Shown here piece after piece: positions 36,179-45,412 of a DNA stretch of 51,708 bases. Within the stretch, counting starts at the first letter, position 1. The number at the start of each line of letters is the position of its first letter. The DNA lies in assembly GCA_025355105.1 (NCBI GenBank), contig JANYAE010000103.1, positions 1 through 51,708 of the forward strand. The letters run 5' to 3'. The notes under the pieces were generated by a model that was given only the letters and a program-made list of their open reading frames with translations, searched no databases and was not told the origin of the DNA. This DNA is from Pseudomonadota bacterium (lineage in GTDB: Bacteria; Pseudomonadota; Gammaproteobacteria; Steroidobacterales; Steroidobacteraceae). Both the position numbers and the translations under genes were made by a program.

Positions 36179-37438
36179 TCAGCCGGCAGCCGCGATGAGG
36201 TTGGTATCGCGCGCAACGCTGCCGGTTGCGGTTGCGGTTGCGGCGCGCGGCGCGGCGGCGTCCACCGCGGTCGCGCGCGCCGGAGCGCAGAACGCGACCA
36301 GCTCGTCGCGACGCCGCATCGCGTCCTCGTGACCAAGCGCGATCAGCTCGCGCGTGTAACACGACTCGAACAGCAGGTAACTCGCGAGGTCCGCGCCGCC
36401 GCCGTTGGTCGCGCCCATGACGCGCAGCAGCGCGCGCAGCGTCCTCGGCATGGCCCGCGCGTGTCGTCTGGCGATGTCGGACAGATCTGCGCTCGGCAGC
36501 ACGACGCACGTGTCGATGTGCCGCAGCCCGTCCGGTTGCGGCGTCACCGAGCGGCCGATCAGGCGGTTCAGGCGCTCCAGCTGCGCGAGGCCGGCGTCAA
36601 GGGCATCGATGAACAGCGTGTCGAGCATGAAGCCGGCGATCTCGCCGAAGCTCGGCGGACGCGCACCGGGGTGTTCGCCCGGCGCGCGGGCGTCGACGCA
36701 GTCGCGGACGCCGACGACGAACAGGCGGTCCGCGCCGAGCCGGATCGCGGCGCTCAACGGCGCGATCTGGCGCATCGCGCCGTCACCGTAGTACTCACCA
36801 TCAACTTCGACCGCGGGGAACAGGAAGGGCACAGCGGCGCTGGCCATCAGGTGCTGCGCCGCCAGATTCACGGCGACGCCGCGTGGCCAGTCTCGCGACG
36901 CCGGCCTGTTCCATTCGGCGGTCTCGAAGAATGCGACCGACCGCGTGCTGCGATAGTTGGCCGCGGCGATCGCGAGCCCGTCAAGGTGGCCGAGCGCGAT
37001 GGCCTCGCGCATGCGCGAGAAGTCGAAGCGGTGCGCAAGCAGCAGGCCGAGCGGGGAGCTGTCGAGCAGTGACAACGGCGGCCGCCCGAGCCGACCGGCG
37101 GTTGCGAGCGCGAGCCCCCACCGCGCGCCGGCTCGCAGCATGCTCATGCCGTCGGCGCGAAACACCTGGTCTACGTGGAAATTGCGCCAGACCCGCTCAA
37201 GCGCGACTGCTCCCTCGTGGAAGCGGTCCGCATGGCAGGCGACCGCCGCCGCGACGATGGCGCCGGCGGACATCCCCGTGATCACACGAAACGGAGTGGG
37301 TGCATCGCGCGGCAGCAGCCGGGCGAGCGCACTGAGCACGCCGACCTGGTACGCCGAACGCGCACCGCCGCCGGTCAGCACTAGGCCGAGGCGGCCCTGG
37401 CCGTCCCGCGCGGCGGCAGCAATGGGAGGAGCGCTCAC
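36179..37438 (-). CDS. Patatin-like phospholipase
   Basis: 419 residues from the GTG at 37438 (VSAPPIAAAARDGQG); the reading frame is open further upstream but without similarity. Patatin signature: oxyanion loop LVLTGGGARSAYQVGVL, nucleophile Ser in ITGMSAGAIVAAA (GxSxG) and the catalytic Asp in YYGDGAMRQIAPL. No signal peptide is evident, so it is probably cytosolic or membrane-associated and acts as a lipid acyl hydrolase. The C-terminal part contains an alpha-helical region (GFMLDTLFIDALDAGLAQLE) common in longer bacterial patatins. The Ala/Thr-rich tail is unusual. Confidence 0.88.
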   Translation of the reverse strand: MSAPPIAAAARDGQGRLGLVLTGGGARSAYQVGVLSALARLLPRDAPTPFRVITGMSAGAIVAAAVACHADRFHEGAVALERVWRNFHVDQVFRADGMSMLRAGARWGLALATAGRLGRPPLSLLDSSPLGLLLAHRFDFSRMREAIALGHLDGLAIAAANYRSTRSVAFFETAEWNRPASRDWPRGVAVNLAAQHLMASAAVPFLFPAVEVDGEYYGDGAMRQIAPLSAAIRLGADRLFVVGVRDCVDARAPGEHPGARPPSFGEIAGFMLDTLFIDALDAGLAQLERLNRLIGRSVTPQPDGLRHIDTCVVLPSADLSDIARRHARAMPRTLRALLRVMGATNGGGADLASYLLFESCYTRELIALGHEDAMRRRDELVAFCAPARATAVDAAAPRAATATATGSVARDTNLIAAAG

Positions 37439-37841
37439 CCGGCCGATAGTGAGGAAGCCGCCCGGTCGCCGACTGCCGACTGGTACGCACTCTGTCGCCG
37501 TCCATGCTTGTCGCACCGCAACATGCCGTAAGTGCCGCGCGCCTGGCGCGACGGCGGCGGCGACGTGGACGCGGCAACGCGGCTGATCGGGGCGCGCCAC
37601 AGCATTCGCGGCACTGCGGTGGTCGCCGATCCGTTGTGGGCTTGGGCCGGCGTCGCGTTCGCGTCGGCAGCGGCGGGCCGCTAAGCGAACTCGCGGCCAC
37701 TCGCGATCTGATGGCGTCCGCCTGCCGAGCCGGGAACACTCTTCTAAATCATGATGTTAGATTGATACCGCGCCGCACGCCGCCGGGCCGGCATCCATTC
37801 AATCGGAGGCCGTTCGACTGACAGGCCAGGGCCCGCGTTGC
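37439..37841. other. Intergenic region without a supported gene
   Basis: 403 bases between the patatin gene and the DUF3037 gene, both on the minus strand. An AT-rich patch (tctaaatcatgatgttaga, 37743-37761) forms TCTAA...TTAGA and may hold a regulatory element; no gene is seen. Confidence 0.4.
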
Positions 37842-38267
37842 CTAGCGGGAGCCACGCCTGCTGACATCCGTGACCTCGTTTGGTTGCCGGACCATCTTCG
37901 CGAGCAGGTGTTCCATCGCCAAGTTCGGATCGGCACAGCGCCCGGAATGGACCGGCGAGGTCTGAATGCTCGTGCTGCGTTCGGCGACGAGCCAGTCGAA
38001 ACGTTCTCGCGCCGTCAGGAGCCCGATCGGGCCGGCGCCCGCACCGCCGGCGCAGATCGCTGGAATGGCTGCTAGGGCAACGCGGATGGCGTCGACGTCG
38101 AGGGCCGGCTCGAGCGCACGGAGCCGTTGCTGGTCGAGCTCGATCCGCGCGCTCAGCAGGCTCACCGAGCCGCAATACAGGATGACGCCGGCATTGATGA
38201 ACTCGCCCCGCTCGACGCGAGGCACGACCCGGACGACGGCGTAGTCATACGTGTGCAGAGCGGGCAC
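37842..38267 (-). CDS. DUF3037 domain protein
   Basis: 141 residues from the GTG at 38267 (VPALHTYDYAVVRVVPR); a TTG at 38282 is possible. The core YDYAVVRVVPRVERGEFINA and GVILYCGSVSLLSARIELD is the DUF3037 pattern, and the domain continues through LLTARERFDWLVAERSTSIQ. The start lies inside the 3' end of the HipA-like kinase gene (overlap of about 20 bases), so the two are co-translated. DUF3037 proteins are regularly found paired with HipA-like kinases; the function of the pair is unknown. Confidence 0.82.
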   Translation of the reverse strand: MPALHTYDYAVVRVVPRVERGEFINAGVILYCGSVSLLSARIELDQQRLRALEPALDVDAIRVALAAIPAICAGGAGAGPIGLLTARERFDWLVAERSTSIQTSPVHSGRCADPNLAMEHLLAKMVRQPNEVTDVSRRGSR

Positions 38268-39027
38268 GAACGGCCTCCTCAACGAATAGCCGCGGCGACT
38301 CGAGCCGCGTGGTCAAGAAGCGTCGATAGGCCGCCCGCTGCTCGTCGGCCGTCGGGAACTGCACATCCGCTTCGAGCCAGTCGTCCGGGATCAGCGCGAC
38401 GATGGACGCGATGACGTCAGGCGTGAGCTGATGGCTGAGCTCGGCGTCCGCTTCCGTCAGCTTGCCCGCAAGGCCGATCAGCGCGTGATCCTTGATCCGC
38501 GCGAAGCCCGAAACGCTCAGTTCCCGAAAGCGATCCCAGTGGTACTGGAAGTAGAGCGCCGCACCGTGGTCGATCAGCCACAGGTGTCGGTGCCAGAACA
38601 GCATGTTGGTGTTGCGCGGTGTGCGGTCAACGTTCATGACGAAGGCGTCGTGCCAGACGATCGCGGACGCGAGTTCCATGGAGGGCGGCTCGGCGTGGGC
38701 ATCGAGGGTGACGGCACCCGGCAGATAGTCCAAAGCGAGGTTGCGTCCCGCGCTCGCGTGGATGAGCGCCTGAATCTCCGCGTCCGGCTCGGTCCGCGCG
38801 AGCTCGGCGTCCAGGTCCACGAACACGATCTCGGGGATCGGCAGCCCGGCGGCGCGAGCAAGCTCGCCGGCGACCAGCTCCGCGATCAGCGCCTTGCATC
38901 CTTGCCCGGCACCGCGGAACTTGAGGACGTACATGCCGTCGTCATCGGCTTCGATGATCGCGGGAAGCGAGCCGCCCTCGCGAAGCGGCGTGACGTAGCG
39001 GGTTGCCGTGACCGTCCTCAAGACCAT
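38245..39027 (-). CDS. HipA-like kinase domain protein (HipA_2 type)
   Basis: 260 residues from the ATG at 39027. It resembles the HipA kinase core rather than full-length HipA: ATP-binding Lys in DDGMYVLKFRGAGQGCKALI, catalytic loop NVDRTPRNTNMLFW and metal-binding LIDHGAALYFQYHW. It lacks the HipA N-terminal subdomain and there is no HipB-type DNA-binding antitoxin next to it. Instead it overlaps the DUF3037 gene. It may phosphorylate a protein or be a toxin of a non-classical pair; neither can be concluded from sequence. Confidence 0.8.
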   Translation of the reverse strand: MVLRTVTATRYVTPLREGGSLPAIIEADDDGMYVLKFRGAGQGCKALIAELVAGELARAAGLPIPEIVFVDLDAELARTEPDAEIQALIHASAGRNLALDYLPGAVTLDAHAEPPSMELASAIVWHDAFVMNVDRTPRNTNMLFWHRHLWLIDHGAALYFQYHWDRFRELSVSGFARIKDHALIGLAGKLTEADAELSHQLTPDVIASIVALIPDDWLEADVQFPTADEQRAAYRRFLTTRLESPRLFVEEAVRARSAHV

Positions 39028-39228
39028 CCTCAACGACCTACCGTGTCATCGCATTCACGACGTGGCCTGCTGCCCGCGTGCCGGGGTTTCCCGGGATGAG
39101 GTCCCGCGACCGTCGGTGAGCCCGCGCGCCGCGTGCTCCCGTGACCCTTGCGGGGCGCACCACGCGTCGCAAGGCCGACCCCCCGAGCCCGCCGCGGGCG
39201 GCGCCCGCAGGCTGGCGCGACGGATCCG

Positions 39229-41367
39229 CTACACCGCGAAGTCCTGAGTCTTGAACGGCAAGCGCCGGACGCGCTTGCCGGTGAGCGCGAACAGCGCGTT
39301 GCCAAGCGCAGGAGCGATCGGCGGCGTGCCCGGTTCGCCGATGCCGGTCGGCTTCTCGGTGCTCGCGATGAGGTGCACCTCGATTGCCGGCGCCGCATCG
39401 ATCCGGACCACCGGGTAGTCATCGAAGTTCTTCTGCTGAATGCGTCCGCCCTCCAGCGTGATTTCACCGTGCAGAGCCGCCGACAGTCCATAGATGACCG
39501 CGCTCTGCACCTGGCGGCGTACGATTCCCGGGTTGACGGTCATGCCGCAATCCACGGCGCAGACGACACGGTGAACCTGAGGCGTGCCGTCGGGACGCAG
39601 CGAGGCCTCGACGACCTCGGCGACAAAACTTCCGAAGCTCTCGCACACGGCGATGCCGCGCGCGCGTCCCTTCGCCAGCGGGCTGCCCCAGCCGGCCTTG
39701 GACGCGGCCAGTTCAAGAACGGCGCGATGCCGTGGATGCTTGTCGAGCAGCGCACGCCGGTAGGCGAACGGATCCTGCTTCGCCGCGTGCGCAAGTTCGT
39801 CGATGAAGCTCTCCGCGAAGAACGCGTTCTGCGAGTTGCCTACCGAGCGCCAGAACCAGACGCCGACGCCGGGCTCATGCTGGGACCACTCCACGTGCAC
39901 GTGCGGCGTGGCGTAGGGCCATTCGCGCAGGCCCTCCACCGCCGTCTCGTCGAGGCCGGTCGGCGGTCCCATGCCCGAGGCCTGCATCACCGAGGGGCAT
40001 GCCACGCGGGCGTCGAGCAGCGCGGGCTTGCCGGCGCCGTCGAGGCCGCCGCGGAGGCGAGCGACGGATGCGGGACGGTAAAAGAGGCCCCGCATGTCGT
40101 CCTCGCGCGTATAGACGACTTTGACCGGCGCGCCCACGGCCTTCGACACCTGCACTGCGGCGATGACGAAATCCTGCGCGAAGCGGCGGCCGAATCCGCC
40201 ACCGAGCAGGGTAGTCGTGACGCTGACGCGCTCCGGCGCCACTCCGGTGATCTTCGCAATGACCGCGCGGTTCACGCCGGCGGCCTGCGTCGGTGCCCAA
40301 ATCTCGACGCCGGCGTCGGTGACCGAGGCGGTGGCGTTCATGGGCTCCATGCAGGCGTGCGCGAGGTACGGTGCCTCGTAGACCGCCTCGAGCGTCGCCG
40401 CCGGGCTGGCGGTTGCGACGTCACCTTCGGTGCGCGCGACCAGGCCCGGAGTCTTGAGGCGCTCGAGCATGGCTGCGCGGATGTCCTTGCTGGACAAGCC
40501 GCTGATCGTGCCGGGATCCCATTGCACGTCGAGGGCGTCGCGCCCGGTCTTGGCGGCCCAGAAGCCGTCCGCGACCACCGCGATGCCACCGTCAACCTGC
40601 ACGACGTGTTTCACGCCCGCGACGGCCTTGGCCCGCTTGGCATCGAAGCCCGTCACCTTGGCGCCGACCGCCGGCGGGCGCGCGATCACCGCGGTGAGCA
40701 GCCCGGGCATGCGCACGTCCAGTCCGAAGCGCGCGCTGCCGTTGATCTTGCCCGGCGAGTCGAGCCGTGGCAGGGCCTTGCCGAGGATCCGAAAGTCCTT
40801 CGGATCCTTGAGCGGGGCATCGGTGGGCACCGCCACCTTCGACGCACTCGCGGCCAGCGCACCATAGGTCAGCTTTTTGCCGCTTGCATGGTGCACGACG
40901 CCGTCGCGTGCGTGACAGCTCGAGCGGTCGACCCCCCAGCTGGTCGCGGCCGCGGTGATCAGCATCTCGCGGGCCGTGGCGCCTGCATGGCGCAGCGGGT
41001 CCCAGAACGCCCGTACCGACGTCGAGCCGCCGGTGCCCTGCATGCCGAAGATCGGATTGTTGTAGGCCGCGTCCACCGGCGCCTGCTCGACGCGCACCCG
41101 CCGCCAGTCCGCCTCGAGATCCTCGGCGAGCAGCTGCGGCAGCGAAGTGAGCACGCCCTGTCCCATTTCGGCCATGCTGACGATCAGCGTGATCGAGTCG
41201 TCGGTGCCGATGCGGATGAACGCGTTCGGTTGAAAGGGCGCGGAGCCGGCATCCGCAGCCTCGGTCCAACGGCCAGGCATCGCGAAGCCGACGAGCAGGC
41301 CACCGCCCGCGACCGCCGCGGTCTGCAGGAACTCCCGGCGCGACGGGTTCGACGGAATGGCGTTCAT
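39229..41367 (-). CDS. iorB: Molybdopterin-binding oxidoreductase large subunit (IorB-like)
   Basis: 712 residues with a Tat signal (NPSRREFLQTAAVAGGG). It belongs to the xanthine oxidase superfamily, isoquinoline 1-oxidoreductase beta/membrane-type aldehyde dehydrogenase branch: MAEMGQGVLTSLPQLLAEDL, GMQGTGGSTSVRAFWDPLR, TTLLGGGFGRRFAQDFVIAA, and the catalytic Glu near the end in KPTGIGEPGTPPIAPAL. It hydroxylates N-heterocycles or oxidises aldehydes in the periplasm together with the 2Fe-2S subunit encoded one base upstream. An AGGGAGG ribosome site lies at the end of that gene. No FAD subunit is present, as usual for this branch, which passes electrons to cytochromes. Substrate unknown. 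Confidence 0.92.
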   Translation of the reverse strand: MNAIPSNPSRREFLQTAAVAGGGLLVGFAMPGRWTEAADAGSAPFQPNAFIRIGTDDSITLIVSMAEMGQGVLTSLPQLLAEDLEADWRRVRVEQAPVDAAYNNPIFGMQGTGGSTSVRAFWDPLRHAGATAREMLITAAATSWGVDRSSCHARDGVVHHASGKKLTYGALAASASKVAVPTDAPLKDPKDFRILGKALPRLDSPGKINGSARFGLDVRMPGLLTAVIARPPAVGAKVTGFDAKRAKAVAGVKHVVQVDGGIAVVADGFWAAKTGRDALDVQWDPGTISGLSSKDIRAAMLERLKTPGLVARTEGDVATASPAATLEAVYEAPYLAHACMEPMNATASVTDAGVEIWAPTQAAGVNRAVIAKITGVAPERVSVTTTLLGGGFGRRFAQDFVIAAVQVSKAVGAPVKVVYTREDDMRGLFYRPASVARLRGGLDGAGKPALLDARVACPSVMQASGMGPPTGLDETAVEGLREWPYATPHVHVEWSQHEPGVGVWFWRSVGNSQNAFFAESFIDELAHAAKQDPFAYRRALLDKHPRHRAVLELAASKAGWGSPLAKGRARGIAVCESFGSFVAEVVEASLRPDGTPQVHRVVCAVDCGMTVNPGIVRRQVQSAVIYGLSAALHGEITLEGGRIQQKNFDDYPVVRIDAAPAIEVHLIASTEKPTGIGEPGTPPIAPALGNALFALTGKRVRRLPFKTQDFAV

Positions 41368-41368
41368 G

Positions 41369-41833
41369 TCAGCCTCCCTTGCGCATCAGGCCCGCGGCCG
41401 TGTGAATGGCCGCGCGAATATCGTTGTAGGTGCCGCAGCGGCAAATGTTGCCGGCCATCGCCGCATCGATGTCCGTGTCCGTCGGCGCCTTGTTCTGTGC
41501 GAGCAATGCCGCGGCGCTCATGATCTGCCCGGACTGGCAATAGCCGCACTGCGGCACGTCATGCTGCAGCCACGCGCGCTGTACCGGGTGATCGGAGTGC
41601 GCGGAAAGCCCCTCGATGGTCGTGATCTTGCTGCCCGCGACCGCGGCAACCGGCGTCGTGCAGGCCCGAGTGGCGGCGCCGTTCACGTGGACCGTGCACG
41701 CCCCGCAGAGGGCCTGCCCGCAGCCGAACTTGGTGCCGGTCATCCCGAGGGTATCGCGCAGCACCCACAGCAGTGGCGTATCCGCCGGAACGTCGACGGC
41801 GTGCGTCTGACCATTGATATTGAGTGTAATCAC
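41369..41833 (-). CDS. iorA: (2Fe-2S)-binding oxidoreductase small subunit (IorA-like)
   Basis: 154 residues from the GTG at 41833 ([19 protein letters not shown]). The plant-type cluster is bound by [18 protein letters not shown] plus ACTTPV, and the second cluster by [12 protein letters not shown] and [16 protein letters not shown]. This is the standard two-cluster electron-transfer subunit of IorAB-type molybdenum hydroxylases. Only one base separates it from the large subunit gene, so they form an operon. It has no signal peptide and is probably exported by hitchhiking on the Tat signal of IorB. Confidence 0.92.
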   Translation of the reverse strand: MITLNINGQTHAVDVPADTPLLWVLRDTLGMTGTKFGCGQALCGACTVHVNGAATRACTTPVAAVAGSKITTIEGLSAHSDHPVQRAWLQHDVPQCGYCQSGQIMSAAALLAQNKAPTDTDIDAAMAGNICRCGTYNDIRAAIHTAAGLMRKGG

Positions 41834-42109
41834 GGTCGGCTCCAGGGAGACGAAGGCGGCGAGGTGGAGAACCTGAGTCCGGCGCTGACGCACCGAGCCT
41901 AGACCCATGGCATTCTAACAGGGGCGCCAATGCGGGCGACACGTCCGGCGTGAATTCAATCCGGATCGGCCGTGGCAGGCGCTGGCCGTCCGGCCAGCCG
42001 GGCGGCGTGACATCGGCCATCCTGCCCTGCGGGGCAACTCCGCGGATCGTCTCGCCGGGCCAGCGCACTGGACCGGGAACGCCTGCAGGCGGGGCTCAGC
42101 ACCGCGCCT

Positions 42110-43282
42110 CTAAAAGAACCGCAGTCCGACGTAGTTTTCCGCTAGGACCTGCGCCGCCGCGCGCGAATCGGCGATGTACTCCAATTCGGCGAGCTGCAGC
42201 TTGTGCGCGAGCGCCTCATCGGACAGCCGATGCGTCAGCATCGTGAACCACCACGAGAATCGCGTCGCCTTCCAGACGCGCCGCAGCGCGACGCACGAGT
42301 ACTGATCCAGCTTCAGCATGCTCCCCGAACGGTAGTGTTCCACGAGCGCTTGACTAAGCACCCGCACGTCGGCGGCCGCCAGGTTGAGGCCCTTTGCGCC
42401 CGTCGGCGGCACGATGTGCGCGGCGTCGCCGGCGAGAAACAGGCGCCCGTAGCGCATCGGCTCCGTAACGAAGCTGCGCAGCGGAGCGATGCTCTTCTCG
42501 ATCGATGGTGCGCTGACGAGGCGCGCCGCGTACGGCTCCGGCAGCCGGGCGCGAAGCTCGTCCCAGACACGAGCGTCAGGCCAGGCCGCAATCGAATCGG
42601 TGACTGCGCACTGGATGTAATGGCGGCTGCGGGTTCTGGAGCGCATGCTGCAGAGGGCAAAGCCGCGCGTGTGGTTCGCGTAGATCAGTTCGTCCGCGAG
42701 CGGCGGACTGTCGGCGAGGATGCCGAGCCAGCCGACCGGATAGATGCGCTCGTAGAGCTCGACCTGCTCCGCGGGGATGCTGCGCCGGCTGACACCGTGG
42801 AATCCGTCGCATCCGGCCACGAAGTCGCAGTTGAGCTCATGACGGCGCCCGCCCTGCAGGTAGCTGACCCGCGGCTGTCGGCCTGTCAGCTCATCGAGCG
42901 CCACCTGCTCTGCCTCATAGACGATGCGACCGCCGGCGGCCAGGTGGGCATCCGTCAGGTCCTTCTGGATCTCGGTCTGCCCGTACACCGTCACGCTCTC
43001 GCCCGCGAGATCCCGCAGGTCGATCCGATGGATGCGCCCGGCGAAGGCCAGTTCGATGCCGTCGTGCACCAGGCCTTCCGCCTGCAGGCGCTCCCCGACA
43101 CCGGCCTCGGCCAATAGCGCGACGGTTCCCTGTTCGAGCAGGCCGGCGCGGATGCGTGCCTCGACGTGGGCGCGACTGCGCTGCTCGAGCACGCAGGTGG
43201 CGATGCCGTTACGCAGCAAGAGCTGCGCCAGCAGCAGGCCGGAAGGGCCGGCGCCGATGACAGCGACTTGGGTTCTGGCCAT
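42110..43282 (-). CDS. pobA: 4-hydroxybenzoate 3-monooxygenase
   Basis: 390 residues from the ATG at 43282 (MARTQVAVIGAGPSGLLLAQ), matching the usual PobA length of about 394. FAD site GAGPSG, FAD/NADPH motif CDFVAGCDGFHGVSR, and the FAD-ribityl motif LFLAGDAAHIVPPTGAKGLN. It converts 4-hydroxybenzoate to protocatechuate with NADPH and oxygen. The gene is divergent from an AraC-type regulator, the common pobA-pobR arrangement. No pca ring-cleavage genes are in the window; a broken MFS/LysR pair next door may be remnants of that cluster. Confidence 0.94.
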   Translation of the reverse strand: MARTQVAVIGAGPSGLLLAQLLLRNGIATCVLEQRSRAHVEARIRAGLLEQGTVALLAEAGVGERLQAEGLVHDGIELAFAGRIHRIDLRDLAGESVTVYGQTEIQKDLTDAHLAAGGRIVYEAEQVALDELTGRQPRVSYLQGGRRHELNCDFVAGCDGFHGVSRRSIPAEQVELYERIYPVGWLGILADSPPLADELIYANHTRGFALCSMRSRTRSRHYIQCAVTDSIAAWPDARVWDELRARLPEPYAARLVSAPSIEKSIAPLRSFVTEPMRYGRLFLAGDAAHIVPPTGAKGLNLAAADVRVLSQALVEHYRSGSMLKLDQYSCVALRRVWKATRFSWWFTMLTHRLSDEALAHKLQLAELEYIADSRAAAQVLAENYVGLRFF

Positions 43283-43390
43283 GGCGATGTCCGGATGCAC
43301 GAGGCGGCGAGCGACGGGAGCGCCTGAGCGTCGGCAATCCGGCCGCCGCGCGGAATGGACGCGCCCGGCCGAAACTTGTACTTTCGCGCC

Positions 43391-44401
43391 ATGGGCACCT
43401 CCCGCACCGCCCCGCGCGCCGTGGCGAGGGCGGTGACCATCCCGGCCTTTTCTCTCTACGGCGAGCCGCCGCGGCCGCCGGATGAGGGAGCCTTGCATGT
43501 CGAGATGATCTCGGTGCGCAGCCGCGCTTGCGGCTGGCGCATCGCTCCGCACCGCCACCGCGATCTGCATCAGATCCTGATCGTCCGCCGCGGCCGCGTG
43601 ACTGCCGGGCTCGACGGTCGTGGCGCCCGCGTCCGCGCCCCGGTCGTCATCGTGGTGCCGCCGGGCAGCATCCATGCATTCGCGTTCGCCGCCGGCACGG
43701 AGGGACTGGTGCTGTCGATCGGCACGGGCGTCGCCAGCGAGCTCGCGAGCCGCGCTCCCGGGCTCTCGGCACTGCTGGCCTGCCCTGCCGTGCTGCAAGT
43801 CGATCGGCACGCCGTCGAAACGGCCGCCGCGGCCAGGCTCGGCGAATTGCTGCTGCGCGAATTCGGGCGGCCGGCGCCAGCGCGCGCGCTGGCGCTGCAG
43901 GGCCTGCTCGGCGCGTTGCTGGCGAACCTGCTGCGAATGACCGGCCGGCAGGCGCTCGAGAGTGCGGCGGGCGCGGCCGAGCAGCAGGCGCTCGTGACGC
44001 GCTTTCGCGAAGTGGTCGAGCGGCGCTATCGGGAGCACATGGCGATTTCGGTCTACGCGCGCGAACTCGACGTCTCGCTGCGCCGGCTGCAACGCGCGTG
44101 CGTCGAGGCCGTCGGACAGCGCCCGATCGAGATCGTGCACCTGCGCCTTCTGCTCGAGGCCGAGCGACAGCTGCGCTACACGAGCTTGCCGGTGGCCCAG
44201 ATCGCCTACGGCTGCGGCTTCGACGACCCCGCGTATTTCACTCGCTTCTTCACGCGCCGGGCAAAGGTGTCGCCGCGGGCGTTTCGCCAGGACGGCGCCG
44301 CGTGCGCGCCGGTCCAGTCCCGAGGCCGCGCGCCGCGTCACGCAGCAGCCGCAGCAGCTCGCGCTGCACCGGAGTTGGATACCAGTCGCGGCGGAACGTA
44401 A
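43391..44401 (+). CDS. pobR: AraC family transcriptional regulator (PobR-like)
   Basis: 336 residues from the ATG at 43391. An N-terminal cupin sensor (APHRHRDLHQILIVRRGRVT, VIVVPPGSIHAFAFAAGTEG) is followed by two C-terminal helix-turn-helix motifs (SVYARELDVSLRRLQRACVE, PVAQIAYGCGFDDPAYFTRF). Divergent from pobA with about 108 bases between the starts, so it most likely activates pobA in response to 4-hydroxybenzoate, as AraC-type PobR does in other Proteobacteria. Its 3' end overlaps the convergent LysR remnant by about 150 bases. Confidence 0.88.
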   Translation: MGTSRTAPRAVARAVTIPAFSLYGEPPRPPDEGALHVEMISVRSRACGWRIAPHRHRDLHQILIVRRGRVTAGLDGRGARVRAPVVIVVPPGSIHAFAFAAGTEGLVLSIGTGVASELASRAPGLSALLACPAVLQVDRHAVETAAAARLGELLLREFGRPAPARALALQGLLGALLANLLRMTGRQALESAAGAAEQQALVTRFREVVERRYREHMAISVYARELDVSLRRLQRACVEAVGQRPIEIVHLRLLLEAERQLRYTSLPVAQIAYGCGFDDPAYFTRFFTRRAKVSPRAFRQDGAACAPVQSRGRAPRHAAAAAARAAPELDTSRGGT

Positions 44402-45093
44402 GGCCGATGCGCCGGACCACGCGTCCGCCGGGATGGGGCAAGGCCGCGAACAACCCGCTCGCCAGCTCCTGCTCGACCTGATGCTCCGACAGCAGCATCA
44501 CGCGATCGCTGCGCTGCAGCAATGCACGCGCTGCGTCCAGGGAGTTGCATTCAATCAATCCCGCAGGCACCGCGCAGCGACCGGCCGCGAACAGCGCGTC
44601 GAACTGTTTGCGCAGCGGCGAGCCGCTGCGCGGCGCCGATCCACGGGTAGGCGGCGAGCGCCCGCACACCGGCTGACCGTTGCCCTGCGAGCGGGTGCCC
44701 GGCGCGCACCACGATCGCGAGCGGGTCGTCGAACAGCGGTTCCTCGACGACGCCTGCTGCCGGCGGCCGGGCTGCGCAGCGCGCCGACCAGGAAGTCGGC
44801 GGCGCCGGTCTGCAGGGCCAGCAGCAGGCTTTCGTAGGTGCCGTCGAGCAGCGCGATTGAATGCGACGGGCGCAGCGCCAGGAAGTCCAGCGCCGCCTTC
44901 GGCACCAGGAAGCTGCGAGCCAGCGGCATCACGCCGATCACGGTGCGTCCGGTATCGGCCCCCTCGAGCGCGGCCAGCTCGGCGCGGGCCTGCGCCAGCT
45001 CGGCCGACGCGAGTTGGGCGTGCTTTGCGAGCCGCTGACCGTCGCGATTCGCCCGCAGGCCGAAGCTCGTGCGCTCGAACAGCGGCGCGCCGA
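44250..45093 (-). pseudogene. LysR family regulator remnant (no DNA-binding N-terminus, frameshifts)
   Basis: Begins mid-protein at GAPLFERTSFGLRANRDG, i.e. just after where a LysR helix-turn-helix would end, and runs through the co-inducer domain (GRTVIGVMPLARSFLVPKAA, LLDGTYESLLLALQTGAADF). Near 44765 the frame must change to read VVEEPLFDDPLAIVVRAGHP, and near 44640 it changes again to GSPLRKQFDALFAAGRC and on to VMLLSEHQVEQELASGLFAA and RRIGLTFRRDWYPTPVQREL. With no HTH and two frame changes it cannot be a functional regulator. The co-inducer domain resembles PcaQ/GalR-like LysR proteins of aromatic catabolism, which suits its place beside pobA. Confidence 0.8.
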
Positions 45094-45412
45094 AGGACTG
45101 CGCCGTGCCGGAAAGGAACGAGCAGGCGGAAAATACCACGGTCGCGCTGATCAGCAGCCCCTTGCGACTGCCGGTCTTGTCGGAGAGGTAGCCGATGCCG
45201 AACGCCGCGCACGCCCAGGCAAAGGAGAGGGCACTCGCGAGCGCACCGACCTGGGTGTTGTTGAGCTTGAGCTCCGGCTGGACGAACGGCATCAGGAAAG
45301 CCAGCGAGTTGCGATCGAAAAACAGGATTCCGAAACTGATGCTGAGCAGCGCCACCAGTAGAATCTGGTACCGCGACGTATCTTGGCTCGACGCCGCGTC
45401 TGACGAATTCAC
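45094..45412 (-). pseudogene. N-terminal fragment of an MFS transporter, fused in frame to the LysR remnant
   Basis: From a GTG at 45412 with a strong AGGGGG ribosome site, about 106 residues match the first helices of an anion:cation symporter-type MFS carrier: QILLVALLSISFGILFFDRN, FVQPELKLNNTQVGALASAL and the MFS signature GIGYLSDKTGSRKGLLISAT. After CSFLSGTAQSF the frame runs straight into LysR sequence (GAPLFERTS), so the remaining eight or so helices and the LysR N-terminus are deleted. By context the parent may have been a PcaK-like aromatic acid importer; that is inference. Confidence 0.8.

Noticed and set aside
39148..41523. 791-codon plus-strand open frame opposite iorB
   Set aside because: Shadow of the IorB coding strand; sequence is rich in Arg, His and Gly without any domain.
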